Shown: positions 52,313 through 61,972, numbered from the stretch's first letter. The stretch: 64,000 nucleotides of DNA from Ovoidimarina sp038744785 (GCA_038744785.1 JBCDLX010000001.1:241344-305343); one strand, 5' to 3'. Numbers and translations are program-made. The notes: a model not told the origin generated them from the sequence alone.

Positions 52313-53101
52313 TTACTCCGCAAGGTCCGAAAACAGGTTCTCGGTGTCGATGAAATCGATCACCTCCTGTTCTGTCGTCCCCGTATTGATGTCCTTCACC
52401 TCGACGCGGCCGTCCCCATGTCCGATGACAACCACGTCGCATATGTCGATGAACAGACCATTTTCGACGACCCCGGGGATCTGATTGATCACAATTCCGA
52501 ACTGGCGTGCATTGCCGATGCGGTTGAGATGCATATCAAGGATGTAATTGCCCTCGTCAGTCACAAACGGAGCCTCGTCGTTCATCCGCAGTGTCGAGCT
52601 GTCGCCCAGCACATCCAGCGACGACAGGGTCTCCTCCAGCAACGCCTTTGTGGTTTGCCAACCGAACGGCACGACCTCAACCGGCAACGGAAACGCGCCC
52701 AGCGTTTCGACCTGCTTAGTTTTGTCGGCAATGACGATCATCTGGTCCGACGCGGTTGCCACGATTTTCTCTTGCAGAAGTGCACCGCCCCCGCCCTTGA
52801 TCAGGTTCAACTCTCCGTCGAACTCGTCCGCGCCGTCGATCATGACGTCGAGCCATTTGGCCTCGTCCAGGGTGACCGTTTTTATTCCGACCTCGCGCGC
52901 AAGATCGGCGGTGCGGGTCGAGGTCGGGACGCCAATAACGTCAAGCCCGTCTTGATGCACCATTTCGCCAAGGCAACGCACCATCCAGGCCGCGGTTGAA
53001 CCGGTTCCAAGTCCAACGCGCATCCCCGATTCGACATAGGCACACGCCCGTTTTGCAGCCACAAACTTCGCAGTATCGATGGGCGACAGATTTGGGGACA
53101 T
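52313..53101 (-). CDS. rpiA: Ribose-5-phosphate isomerase A
   Basis: 262-residue isomerase interconverting ribose 5-phosphate and ribulose 5-phosphate in the pentose phosphate pathway. VGLGTGSTAAWMVRCLGEM is the phosphate-binding loop, LDVMIDGADEFDGELNLIKGGGGALLQEKIVA the active-site motif with the catalytic Asp/Glu and Lys. Start at the ATG 53101 (MSPNLSPIDTAKFVAAKRAC). Divergent from sdaA across 208 bases. Confidence 0.95.
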   Translation of the reverse strand: MSPNLSPIDTAKFVAAKRACAYVESGMRVGLGTGSTAAWMVRCLGEMVHQDGLDVIGVPTSTRTADLAREVGIKTVTLDEAKWLDVMIDGADEFDGELNLIKGGGGALLQEKIVATASDQMIVIADKTKQVETLGAFPLPVEVVPFGWQTTKALLEETLSSLDVLGDSSTLRMNDEAPFVTDEGNYILDMHLNRIGNARQFGIVINQIPGVVENGLFIDICDVVVIGHGDGRVEVKDINTGTTEQEVIDFIDTENLFSDLAE

Positions 53102-53309
53102 GCACGTGGCTCCATAGGATGTTCGCCGCGTTATAGGCGGATTGCCGATCAGGCGCGAGCCGGTTTTCGGCCCGCCCAACTCGCAGGTTGTGATCGCAGG
53201 TCGATCTCATCGCTCCCACAGGATGAATCCGAAGAATTTCAGGGCGAAGCCCCTTGCCAAAGGGACCTGGACCTATCACCTGTCCGGAATCGAATATGCG
53301 AGATGTGCG

Positions 53310-54683
53310 ATGTTCCTTTCGGTTTTCGAAATGTTCAAAGTCGGCATCGGGCCGTCCTCGTCCCACACTATGGGGCCGATGGTCGCCGCGTCCCGGTTTT
53401 TGGAGGCATTACGCGCCTCGCCCTTTGCGGCGGCGGGCCTTAGTGCACGTCTGCACGGTTCGCTTGCCTTTACAGGGATCGGCCACGCGACCGATCGTGC
53501 TGTGATCCTGGGCCTGGCGGGATTCGTTCCGGAAACCTACGACGCAGAGACTGCCGAAGCGGCGCTGACCGAGATCCGCGATACGGGAAAAATCTCACCC
53601 CCGGATCTTCCCGCGCTGTCGTTAAACATCAAGGACGATCTTGTGTTCGACTATGGGCCACCGCTGCCGGGCCATGCCAACGGCATGGTGATCGAGGCGC
53701 GCGATGCTCAAGGCGATGTAATCCTGCAAGAGGCATATTATTCGGTCGGCGGCGGCTTCGTTCTGACGGCGGGCGAACTGGCGGCAGGAAAGGCCACCGC
53801 TGATGGCGCACCTGTGCCCTACCCGTTCAAATCTGCAGCAGAAATGCTTGAGATGTGCGAAACCACTGGCAAATCGGTCGCCGAATTGAAACGCGCGAAC
53901 GAACTTTCGCGCCTATCACATGCCAAGCTTGAGGCGGGCATAACCCGCATATGGGAGGTCATGTCCGCCTGCATTGACCGGGGGTTGGGAACCAGTGGCA
54001 CACTTCCGGGCGGTCTAAACGTCACCCGCCGCGCGCATAGCATTCACGAAGCCCTTAAGGCGGAACAAGGTCGCAACTTGACAGCACCGCACACGATCAA
54101 CGACTGGATCGGCGTCTACGCGATGGCCGTTAACGAAGAAAACGCAGCCGGCGGGCAAGTTGTGACGGCACCGACGAATGGCGCTGCAGGGGTCGTGCCT
54201 GCAACACTGAGATACTACCTTGACCATGTGCCGGGAGCAACGCGTGCGCGGATACCGGAGTTCTTGTTGACGGCGGCCGCGATTGCAGGGCTCGTGAAGC
54301 ACAATGCCTCGATCTCGGGTGCCGAGTGTGGGTGCCAGGCCGAAGTTGGGTCAGCGTCGGCGATGGCCGCCGCAGGACTTTGCGCCGTTCTGGGCGGAAC
54401 CCCGAGGCAGGTCGAGAATGCCGCAGAGATTGCTCTAGAACACCATCTGGGCATGACATGCGATCCTGCAAAAGGATTGGTTCAGGTGCCGTGTATCGAA
54501 CGCAATGGGCTGGGCGCGATCAAGGCCGTGTCGGCGGCGTCATTGAGCCTGCGGGGCGACGGAACGCATCTTGTACCGCTCGACGCCTGTATCGAGACGA
54601 TGCGTCAAACCGGTGCCGATATGAGCGAAAAGTACAAGGAAACCTCGCTTGGTGGTCTGGCCGTGAACATCCCCAACTGTTGA
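53310..54683 (+). CDS. sdaA: L-serine dehydratase (iron-sulfur, single chain)
   Basis: 457 residues from the ATG at 53310. Converts L-serine to pyruvate and ammonia with a 4Fe-4S cluster. The N-terminus MFLSVFEMFKVGIGPSSSHTMGPM is diagnostic for the beta domain. The alpha domain carries cluster cysteines in SGAECGCQAEVGSASAMAAAG and in MTCDPAKGLVQVPCIERN. ATAPTNGAAGVVPAT-like TAPTNGAAGVVPATLRY is the substrate loop. In-frame codons upstream to 53142 are not conserved-looking and are ignored. It converges on ggt. Confidence 0.94.
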   Translation: MFLSVFEMFKVGIGPSSSHTMGPMVAASRFLEALRASPFAAAGLSARLHGSLAFTGIGHATDRAVILGLAGFVPETYDAETAEAALTEIRDTGKISPPDLPALSLNIKDDLVFDYGPPLPGHANGMVIEARDAQGDVILQEAYYSVGGGFVLTAGELAAGKATADGAPVPYPFKSAAEMLEMCETTGKSVAELKRANELSRLSHAKLEAGITRIWEVMSACIDRGLGTSGTLPGGLNVTRRAHSIHEALKAEQGRNLTAPHTINDWIGVYAMAVNEENAAGGQVVTAPTNGAAGVVPATLRYYLDHVPGATRARIPEFLLTAAAIAGLVKHNASISGAECGCQAEVGSASAMAAAGLCAVLGGTPRQVENAAEIALEHHLGMTCDPAKGLVQVPCIERNGLGAIKAVSAASLSLRGDGTHLVPLDACIETMRQTGADMSEKYKETSLGGLAVNIPNC

Positions 54684-54770
54684 TCCGGCAAAGGGTCCTG
54701 TATGCCTGCAGAGATCCACTACCACCGCCGATATGGGCGTCGCAGAGACCACACGCCACCGTGTCACCGC

Positions 54771-56582
54771 CTATTGGCCCAGCGCAATTCCTTCGCGTCG
54801 GTTGTCCGCCCCACCAAGCAGACCGTCGCCTATTGAGATGGCGTGCAACCCTGATGTCAGCCCGCGAACATTGGTCTCATACCCGAGTTCTTGCAATCCG
54901 GGCTCAAGCGCCGTCGCTAAAGTTCCTTCCTCCAGATCATAGGTTCCGAACCGGTTGACCAGATGCGGCAGGTCAATTGCCGCCTGGACGTCCATCCCCC
55001 AATCAAGGTGCGCGATGATCGTCTTGGCCACGTACCCGATGATCCGGCTTCCACCCGGCGAGCCAATGACAAGAACCGGCGCACCGTCTTTCAGAACAAT
55101 GGTGGGCGACATCGATGAACGCGGGCGTTTGCCCGGTTCAACACGGTTCGCAATCGGCACGCCGTCGGAATGGCTTCGGAAAGAAAAATCGGTCAGTTCG
55201 TTGTTCAATAGGAAGCCGTTGGTCATCAACCGCGAACCAAAGCCGTTTTCGATTGTCGTCGTCATGGACAGAGCATTGCCAGCGGCATCCACAATCGAGA
55301 TGTGCGACGTCGAGGGAAACTCGATGGACTTATCGTCTGCCCAGTTCAATGCATGATCGAATTCCGGCGATCCCGGTCCGACCTCTGGCAGTGCACCGAA
55401 GCCGTCGATCCGATCTCCAGCGATCAGGCCCGCGCGTTCTTCTAGATAAAACGGTTCGACAAGGCCTTTGACTGGTACCGGCACAAAGTCGCTGTCGGCC
55501 ATGTACCGGCCGCGGTCCGCAAAGGCGAGTCGCGAGGCGTCACCGATCAACCGCCAGGCCTCAGGATCGTCGTGCGACGGCAGGACGAAGTTGTCGACGA
55601 TCCCAAGGATCTGTCCAACGGTCAGAGCGCCCGAAGACGGCGGCCCCATCCCGCAAACCTCGTGGGCACGAAAGGTCGCGCAGACCGCCGGTCGCTCGAT
55701 GACCCGGTAGATTGCGAGGTCCATTTCAGAAAGAACGCCTGGATTTCCCTCTGCGCCGCGCACGGTGCTGACGATATCTTGCGCAATCTGGCCGGTGTAG
55801 ATTGCAGAGGCGCCCTCTGCCGCCAGGCGCCTTAAGGTTGCAGCATAGGGTTTGTTGACCAGCGTATCGCCTGCCTGAACCGGCACGCCGTTGGGAAAGA
55901 AATAGGCTTCGGTGCCCGAGAAACGGCGGAGCCGCTCTTCCCCACCAGCCACGAGGCCCGCCAGTCGCGGCGAGACGGTAAACCCTCGATCTGCATGGGT
56001 AATCGAATCACTGAATAACTCGGACCATTCAAGTTGGCCCCAGCGGGCATGCGCGGCCTCCATTAGGGCAGGCGTACCGGGCGTCCCAACCGATCGCCCG
56101 CCCACGACGGCATCCCAAAAGCCCATCGGCTCGCCGTCTTCAGTCTGAAACAGGCGGGGCGTCGCGGAAAGCGGCGCGGTTTCACGCCCATCAAGCGTAG
56201 TTACATCGCCGGATGCCGCATCGTACCATACCAGAAACGCTCCACCGCCGATCCCGGATGACTGCGGTTCAACGAGGCCAAGCATAGCCTGAACCGCAAC
56301 CATAGCATCCGCTGCACTGCCCCCGGCCTCAAGAACCTTTGCCCCGGCTTCAACGGCAACGGGGTTCGCGGCCGCGACCATCCACGTTTGCGCCTCTACC
56401 GGCCGTCCAGACATTTTGTCTGATAGCGCTGCTTTGGCGGCCTCTGACAAGCCTTCGAACGCGGCAGGCAGCGCCCCAAGTTCGGTCTCAGGGGCGACAC
56501 CGTCGGTAGTCTGCTGTGCAAAGGTCGGGCCGGACAAGCCAACCCCCAACGCCAGGGCAGATACGGTTAGTGTACGGATCAT
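54771..56582 (-). CDS. ggt: Gamma-glutamyltransferase
   Basis: 603-residue periplasmic Ntn hydrolase. Signal peptide MIRTLTVSALALGVGLSGPTFA. The large subunit includes QTWMVAAANPVAVEAGAKVLEAGGSAADAMVAVQAMLGLVEPQSSGIGGGAFLVWYD. Self-cleavage is expected before the Thr of TSHISIVDAAGNALSMTTTIENGFGSRL; the oxyanion and substrate motif SMSPTIV and GSPGGSRII follow. It cleaves glutathione and other gamma-glutamyl compounds. Start at the ATG 56582, preceded by GGAGA. Divergent from nadD. Confidence 0.94.
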   Translation of the reverse strand: MIRTLTVSALALGVGLSGPTFAQQTTDGVAPETELGALPAAFEGLSEAAKAALSDKMSGRPVEAQTWMVAAANPVAVEAGAKVLEAGGSAADAMVAVQAMLGLVEPQSSGIGGGAFLVWYDAASGDVTTLDGRETAPLSATPRLFQTEDGEPMGFWDAVVGGRSVGTPGTPALMEAAHARWGQLEWSELFSDSITHADRGFTVSPRLAGLVAGGEERLRRFSGTEAYFFPNGVPVQAGDTLVNKPYAATLRRLAAEGASAIYTGQIAQDIVSTVRGAEGNPGVLSEMDLAIYRVIERPAVCATFRAHEVCGMGPPSSGALTVGQILGIVDNFVLPSHDDPEAWRLIGDASRLAFADRGRYMADSDFVPVPVKGLVEPFYLEERAGLIAGDRIDGFGALPEVGPGSPEFDHALNWADDKSIEFPSTSHISIVDAAGNALSMTTTIENGFGSRLMTNGFLLNNELTDFSFRSHSDGVPIANRVEPGKRPRSSMSPTIVLKDGAPVLVIGSPGGSRIIGYVAKTIIAHLDWGMDVQAAIDLPHLVNRFGTYDLEEGTLATALEPGLQELGYETNVRGLTSGLHAISIGDGLLGGADNRREGIALGQ

Positions 56583-56714
56583 GGGGGGTCTCCTTCTGGC
56601 AGCGGTATGCCCACCATGAAACCAGAAGCTGAGTCGGGCAAGCACCCACCCGAACGATTGCGTGAACCCTTACTTTTTGCCAAAGACGACAATGCGCTAT
56701 CCGGAGGTTCCCCT

Positions 56715-57332
56715 GTGAAAGGCGGTCACACCCGAACCGGTTTCCCCATCGCTCGGCCAGGCATGGCGGTTGGGCTGCTGGGTGGATCCTTCGATCCGCC
56801 GCACGGCGGACATGTGCATATCACGCGCGAGGCGCTGAAACGGTTTGGGCTTGATCGTGTCTGGTGGCTTGTTACACCCGGCAACCCGTTGAAGTCGCAT
56901 GGGCCCGCACCACTGGAGCGGCGGATCGCAGCCGCGCACCAGGTCATGGATCACCCGGCCGTCAAAATCACGGGGATCGAGGCCGCGCTAGGCACGCGGT
57001 ACACGGCGCAAACGCTCGACAGGCTGTTTCAGATCTACCCCGGTGTTCGGTTCATCTGGTTGATGGGCGCAGACAACTTTGCACAGCTGCATCGCTGGGA
57101 CCGGTGGGAATGGATCATGCAAAACGTGGCAATCGGCGTTCTGGCGCGCCCAGGCCAACGAATATCGGCCCGAATGTCTGTCGCAGCCAGCCGGTTTGGG
57201 CAGGTACAACTTCGGGGACGCGAAGCCGCAAGGCTCGTTCTGGCAGACCCGCCCACCTGGTGTTTTGTCAACATGCCGATGGACGCAACGTCTTCAACAG
57301 CCATAAGGGCAAAGGGCGGTTGGACCAGATAA
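56715..57332 (+). CDS. nadD: Nicotinate-nucleotide adenylyltransferase
   Basis: 205 residues from the GTG at 56715, chosen for GGAGGT six bases upstream. VGLLGGSFDPPHGGHVHI is the nucleotidyltransferase signature (GxFxPxHxGH), WWLVTPGNPLK and FIWLMGADNFAQLHRW follow, and SSTAIRAKGG closes as the ISSTxIR motif. It adenylylates nicotinate mononucleotide in NAD synthesis. Earlier in-frame starts exist (to 56607) but overlap the ggt promoter. It lies 68 bases before the DegT-type gene. Confidence 0.94.
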   Translation: MKGGHTRTGFPIARPGMAVGLLGGSFDPPHGGHVHITREALKRFGLDRVWWLVTPGNPLKSHGPAPLERRIAAAHQVMDHPAVKITGIEAALGTRYTAQTLDRLFQIYPGVRFIWLMGADNFAQLHRWDRWEWIMQNVAIGVLARPGQRISARMSVAASRFGQVQLRGREAARLVLADPPTWCFVNMPMDATSSTAIRAKGGWTR

Positions 57333-57370
57333 ACGAAAGGGTGGTCAGGGGCGGCTGTGTGTGCTACAGA

Positions 57371-57395
57371 TTTTCCGAAAGTAAGTTTCGGAAAA
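57371..57395 (+). promoter_or_regulatory. Perfect inverted repeat over the translation-start region of the DegT-type gene
   Basis: Arms TTTTCCGAAA and TTTCGGAAAA around GTAAG. The downstream arm contains the only Shine-Dalgarno-like GGA and ends at the first of two in-frame ATGs. It may be an operator, or an RNA hairpin hiding the ribosome site. Confidence 0.6.
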
Positions 57396-57400
57396 TGAAA

Positions 57401-58594
57401 ATGAGCAGCGCGCCCAATACATACGATGCAGAACCGATTCCGACGGCAGCATATGCTGAGGTCGAACGGCTCCTCTCTTCCGGAGATCTATTCCGCTACA
57501 CAGCCGCCTCGGACGCGCCCGTGGCGCTTCTGGAACGCGAATTTGCCGAAATGATGGGCGCAAAATACGCGCTGGCCGTCGCGTCATGTTCTGCCGCGTT
57601 GTTTTTGTCGATGAAGGCGCTTGGGCTGAAGCCCGGTGCACGGGTCCTGATCCCGGCCTTCACCTTCGCTGCGGTCCCATCGGCCGTCGTCCACGCTGAA
57701 TGCGTGCCGGTTCTGGTTGAAGTTGCCGACAATTACCGGATCGACATCGAAGACTTCACGGCAAAGCTCGACAGCTCCATGGATGCCGTTCTGATCAGCC
57801 ATATGCGCGGGCACACCTCGGACATGGACCAGATCATGTCGCTTGCAGAAGCAGCGGGCGTTCCAGTGATCGAAGATGCGGCGCATTCGCTTGGCACAAC
57901 CTGGAGCGGTCGGAACATTGGTACAATCGGGCGTGTGGGCTGCTTTTCGTTCCAGTCCTACAAGCTCGTCAATGCAGGCGAAGGCGGCATCCTGATTACT
58001 GACGATGCGGACTTGATCGCCCAGGCGGTGATTATGTCGGGTGCCTACGAGCACAATTGGAAGAAGCACCCCGTCCTGCAGGAACACTTCGCGACCTGGC
58101 AAAACCAGCTTCCGCTTTACAACACGCGGCTCAACAACCTTTCGGCGGCGATTATCCGGCCGCAACTTGCCGAGGTGCCGCGCCGGGTCCGTGACGGGCT
58201 GGCAAACCATGACTACGTCGCTCGGCGGCTGAACACGTCGCCCTCGATGAAGGTGCCCGACCCGCTTGCGCCAGAAGCGCGGGCACCGGACTCAATCCAG
58301 TTCAACCTGATTGGCATGTCCGACGATGACGTTCAAAACTTCGTCGACGCCGCAGCGGCACAGGGCGTCAAGGTCCAGGTTTTCGGTATGTCGGCAGACA
58401 ATGCCCGCGCATTCTGGAATTGGCAATTCTTGGGCGATGTCCCGGACCTGCCTCAGACAAGATCCATGCTGATGCGGGCCTGTGACGTGCGGCTGCCCGC
58501 CCGCCTCACACGCGCCGACTGCGACTATACCGCCGACGCGCTGATTGCGGCAGCAGAAACCGTGATGTCAAAGGACGCGAAGCGCGTCGCCTAG
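57401..58594 (+). CDS. DegT/DnrJ/EryC1/StrS-type PLP aminotransferase
   Basis: 397 residues from the ATG at 57401 (an ATG two codons upstream is equally in frame). Fold type I PLP enzyme: AEVERLLSSGDLFRYTAASDAPVALLEREFAEMMGAKYALAVASCSAALFLSMKALGL, the cofactor Asp in VIEDAAHSLG, and Schiff-base Lys188 in FSFQSYKLVNAGEGG. Relatives transaminate keto-sugars, but no nucleotide-sugar genes are near, so the substrate may be different. The gene is preceded by a striking inverted repeat, and its last 27 bases overlap the end of the LysR gene on the other strand. Confidence 0.88.
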   Translation: MSSAPNTYDAEPIPTAAYAEVERLLSSGDLFRYTAASDAPVALLEREFAEMMGAKYALAVASCSAALFLSMKALGLKPGARVLIPAFTFAAVPSAVVHAECVPVLVEVADNYRIDIEDFTAKLDSSMDAVLISHMRGHTSDMDQIMSLAEAAGVPVIEDAAHSLGTTWSGRNIGTIGRVGCFSFQSYKLVNAGEGGILITDDADLIAQAVIMSGAYEHNWKKHPVLQEHFATWQNQLPLYNTRLNNLSAAIIRPQLAEVPRRVRDGLANHDYVARRLNTSPSMKVPDPLAPEARAPDSIQFNLIGMSDDDVQNFVDAAAAQGVKVQVFGMSADNARAFWNWQFLGDVPDLPQTRSMLMRACDVRLPARLTRADCDYTADALIAAAETVMSKDAKRVA

Positions 58595-59557
58595 CCAGGG
58601 CATGCGCGCATGCGACGGCGCCACGATCAGATCGTTCAAAAGCGGTCGCAGCCGGCCGGCAATGTCGCGTGGCATGTCCCATAGCGCCTCGGCGCGCGCT
58701 ACAAGCGAGATGCGGCGCGATATAGGCGCGAATGGTAAAGGGGCGATGTCGACCTCGGCAGTGAAGCGCCCTGCACGCATGATCCCAAGCGGTGTCAAAA
58801 TTGACCAGCCAGCCCCCCGCGCAACCATCGCAAGGATCGAATGGTAGCTGTCGATTTCGTAGCGATGCTCGACACGCAACGCCTCGCGCGCCAAGTGATC
58901 AGCGATCTGGCGCCCCATTAAGTGCCGCTTAGTATAGCGAATAAGCGGCGTGGTCCTTAACTTACGCAGCGAGTCGCCCCCAACAAGCAGCCCTTTCGGT
59001 ACTACAGCGACAAACGGGTCATCCAAGAGCGGATGCAGTTCCATCCACGGCGCCAGCGCATCCGTCTCTGCCGCGACGACAACATCCAGCGCCCGCGAGT
59101 CCAGCCTGTCGTAAAGCCGATGGCTTGCACCGGTTTCCAGTCGAAACCGTGTCCCTTCCAGCTTCTGTCCCATCTCGGCCAGAAGAGCTGGCGTAACATC
59201 GGCTTCAAGATCTTCGATCATTCCAAGGCCCAGCGTGGTCAGTTGTGATAAGTCCCGGCTGGCAAGTTCGGCCCGGGCTGCCGCCGCCTCAGTCAAAATA
59301 CGCTGCGCGCGACGCAGAAACAGCGCACCCGCAGGCGTCAGCACCATGGGCCGCGCAGAGCGATCAAGAAGCGTCGTTGAAAGGGCCGTCTCAAGGTTCG
59401 TCAGTTGCTGGCTTACGGCCGAAGGACTGGCCCCCAACCGCCGCGCGGAAGCAGAGATCGACAGCTCTTCTGCGGCGGCCGCAAAGACCTCGATCCCCCA
59501 GAGTGTCACACGTCCCTGTGTATCGGCCACTTGGTTCCCCGTTCTTGGTCGCGCCAC
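58568..59557 (-). CDS. LysR-family transcriptional regulator
   Basis: 329 residues from a GTG start. Winged helix-turn-helix VTLWGIEVFAAAAEELSISASARRLGASPSAVSQQLTNLETAL, then DRSARPMVLTPAGALFLRRA and the effector domain (LDVVVAAETDALAPWMELHPLL..., RGAGWSILTPLGIM). It is divergent from the class III transaminase, whose control is therefore its likely job, and tail-overlaps the DegT-type gene. The effector is not predictable. Confidence 0.9.
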   Translation of the reverse strand: MARPRTGNQVADTQGRVTLWGIEVFAAAAEELSISASARRLGASPSAVSQQLTNLETALSTTLLDRSARPMVLTPAGALFLRRAQRILTEAAAARAELASRDLSQLTTLGLGMIEDLEADVTPALLAEMGQKLEGTRFRLETGASHRLYDRLDSRALDVVVAAETDALAPWMELHPLLDDPFVAVVPKGLLVGGDSLRKLRTTPLIRYTKRHLMGRQIADHLAREALRVEHRYEIDSYHSILAMVARGAGWSILTPLGIMRAGRFTAEVDIAPLPFAPISRRISLVARAEALWDMPRDIAGRLRPLLNDLIVAPSHARMPWLGDALRVL

Positions 59558-59752
59558 GCTAGAAGCCGCAGGTCAACTGCGCAAGTCGGCGGTCCTTCCC
59601 ACCGCGAGGCAATCCGGCAACCTGCGTTGTCTCGGCCCGGGCGCGGTGGTCACTCCGCCCGCCCTGCCCGACAGTTTGATGGCCCAGCAATTGCAGAAGC
59701 CAGCACGCAGGCGTAGCGTCTTCTCCAGAATACGAACCCTGGGAGACCGCGC

Positions 59753-61120
59753 ATGCCCGACGACACATCGAACAGCTGGGAAGCCCGCGCTGACGCCTTT
59801 TCGTTTTACGGTTTCACAGACTTGCCCACGGTCCATGATCGGGGGGCGGTGATCCTGACCCACGGCGAGGGTCCCTACGTCGTTGACGTGCATGGGCGAC
59901 GATACCTTGACGCGAACTCGGGGCTTTGGAACATGGTGGCAGGCTTCGACCATCCCGGCCTGGCAGAGGCGGCAAAAGCACAGTACGACCGCTTCCCCGG
60001 TTATCACGCCTTCTTCGGACGGATGGCCGATACGACGGTAAGACTGTCTGAAGAGATGGTCGAGGTATCGCCCTTCCCGCGTGGCAAGGTGTTCTACACG
60101 AACTCAGGGTCCGAAGCGAACGACACCATGGTCAAAATGCTGTGGTTCCTGAACAAAGCCGAAGGAAAGCCAGAAAAACGCAAAATCCTGACCCGCATCA
60201 ACGGCTATCACGGCGTAACCGTTGCTGCGGCGTCCATGACAGGCAAGCCATACAATGCGGTATTTGGCCTACCGCTTGACGGGTTCCTACACCTGACCTG
60301 CCCGCACTACTGGCGTGAAGGCCGCGCCGACGAAAGCGAAGCCGAGTTCACCGCGCGTCTCGCTGCGGAGTTGGAACAGGTCATCGAACGCGAGGGCGCC
60401 GACACCATCGCCGCGTTCGTCGCCGAACCGGTGATGGGTGCAGGCGGTGTCATCCCCCCATCCGATGGCTATTTTCAGGCGGTTCAACCCATTCTGAAAC
60501 GCCACGGCATTCCGCTGGTTGCAGACGAAGTGATCTGTGGCTTTGGACGCACCGGAGAGGTTTGGGGCAGCGTCACATATGACTTCATGCCGGATGCGAT
60601 TATCGCTTCCAAGGCGATGACGGCGGGGTACTTCCCGATGGGGGCGGTGATCCTGGGCCCCGAATTGTCAGACAGGCTTCAGGCGGCATCGGAAGAGATC
60701 GAGGAATTCCCCCACGGCTTCACCGGATCCGGCCACCCTGTCGGGTCCGCCATTGCGCTTAAGGCCATCGATGTCATCCTGAACGAGGGGCTTTTGGACA
60801 ATGTCCAGGCGCTTACCCCGAAGTTCGAGGCCGGGTTGGCCGAGCTGGCCCGCCACCCCAACATCGGAGAGGCGCGCGGCAAAGGATTGATGGGTGCGCT
60901 GGAAGCGGTGGCAGATAAGCCAACCAAGACTCCCTTCCTCGGCGATCTGAGCGTGTCCGAGCGGATCGCCAACGCCTGTACCGACCATGGCCTGATCTGC
61001 CGCCCATTGGGGCAATCCATCGTGCTGTGCCCACCCTTCATCCTGACAGAAGCGCAGATGGACGAGATGTTCTCGAAACTGGCCGACGCCCTTGAAACGG
61101 TGTTCCACGACGTGGCCTAA
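59753..61120 (+). CDS. Class III omega-aminotransferase
   Basis: 455-residue PLP transaminase. YLDANSGLWNMVAGFDHPGLAEAA and FYTNSGSEANDTMVKMLW are family motifs; Asp258 in VADEVICGFGRTG binds the cofactor ring and Lys287 in IIASKAMTAGYFPMGAV forms the Schiff base. It resembles omega-transaminases of roseobacters that use pyruvate as acceptor for amines, taurine or beta-alanine-type donors. GGGAG precedes the start. LysR gene divergent upstream. With the gamma-glutamylation genes elsewhere in the window it may serve amine catabolism, but this is inference. Confidence 0.9.
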   Translation: MPDDTSNSWEARADAFSFYGFTDLPTVHDRGAVILTHGEGPYVVDVHGRRYLDANSGLWNMVAGFDHPGLAEAAKAQYDRFPGYHAFFGRMADTTVRLSEEMVEVSPFPRGKVFYTNSGSEANDTMVKMLWFLNKAEGKPEKRKILTRINGYHGVTVAAASMTGKPYNAVFGLPLDGFLHLTCPHYWREGRADESEAEFTARLAAELEQVIEREGADTIAAFVAEPVMGAGGVIPPSDGYFQAVQPILKRHGIPLVADEVICGFGRTGEVWGSVTYDFMPDAIIASKAMTAGYFPMGAVILGPELSDRLQAASEEIEEFPHGFTGSGHPVGSAIALKAIDVILNEGLLDNVQALTPKFEAGLAELARHPNIGEARGKGLMGALEAVADKPTKTPFLGDLSVSERIANACTDHGLICRPLGQSIVLCPPFILTEAQMDEMFSKLADALETVFHDVA

Positions 61121-61510
61121 ACGGATTGATGGGCGCGAAAGTCACCGCAATTGCAGCCTATTACTCTGCGAATTGAAAACAACTCACCGAGGTTTCGCAA
61201 TTTCGGTTTTGGTCAGGCGGCCGAAATCTCTCTTGACGTGCGCTGAGCATGGAATTTATCGTTAAAGGCGTGGGGGCGACAAAGCTAAACCGAGTACTGT
61301 GTCGCTCTTTATGCTGTATCGCGATTTTGAATTAGGTGAGAGTGCCTTCGGCGCTACTCTCGCGCACATTGGGCCAGAAGGGGCGCCCGGCCGGCAAGCG
61401 GCCTGTAAAAGCTCTCGTCTGTCGGCGCTTTGCTTTCGCACACTACCGAGATCTCAGTTTCGCGCGGGGCGCTTTGTTGGCCCGGTGAGGGGCAGAAGGC
61501 GCTTGGGCGC
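61121..61510. other. Spacer of about 390 bases after the transaminase
   Basis: No gene accepted. The region is visibly less GC-rich than its surroundings. TTGACG at about 61235 followed after 17 bases by TTATCG is a plausible promoter for the next gene. A short open frame 61299-61514 lacks a ribosome site and resembles nothing known. Confidence 0.4.
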
Positions 61511-61972
61511 ATGAGAATGCTCGCGATAACCTCCGCCTTCTGGCTTTTGTTTCAGGCCCCTGCCCAGCCCCAAACGGCGGAGCAAGTTGTCGACTGCGGT
61601 GCGCGGACAACTTTGATGCTTCTATTGACCGATGAATATGCTTACGCCTTCGACCAAGTCTCTCCGGTTCTTGGGGCTGACTCAGCAGATGAGGCAGTGG
61701 AGATTTTCAATCGGCTACTCTTTGTTTTCCCGCGTTTGCTTGGTTTCGTGGATGGGTGTGATTTCTCGTTCGAAGAAGCAGCCATTAGGATCGATGAAAG
61801 AGCAGGCGTTCTGATAGATGAATTCGTTCTGGTGTTGGACTCTGCGTCCGAAGACTCAATTCGTGCGGCCTATTTGGACGTGTATCAGGGCTTTGAAGAC
61901 TGCCTCTCCGAAATTGGCTTTGAGGCCCTCTTACTAGCGGGTTTGAACGATGCACCGTGTGGCTGGGGATAG
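61511..61972 (+). CDS. Small secreted hypothetical protein with four cysteines
   Basis: 153 residues; unrecognised. A signal peptide (MRMLAITSAFWLLFQAPAQPQ, cleavage about 18-22) is followed by an acidic, helix-rich mature part. Cysteines 29, 83, 131 and 150 could form two disulfides in the periplasm. A second ATG two codons on (MLAIT) is an alternative. Codon use appears less GC-rich than in neighbouring genes, suggesting recent acquisition or low expression. It lies 48 bases before the Gly-rich gene, same strand. Confidence 0.65.
   Translation: MRMLAITSAFWLLFQAPAQPQTAEQVVDCGARTTLMLLLTDEYAYAFDQVSPVLGADSADEAVEIFNRLLFVFPRLLGFVDGCDFSFEEAAIRIDERAGVLIDEFVLVLDSASEDSIRAAYLDVYQGFEDCLSEIGFEALLLAGLNDAPCGWG

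Noticed and set aside
56864..57400. Upstream extension of the DegT-type gene through nadD
   Set aside because: The extension overlaps nadD in another frame and the conserved protein starts at 57395/57401.
61299..61514. Open frame of 71 codons before the secreted protein gene
   Set aside because: GTG start without ribosome site and low-complexity Arg-rich end; more likely leader sequence.
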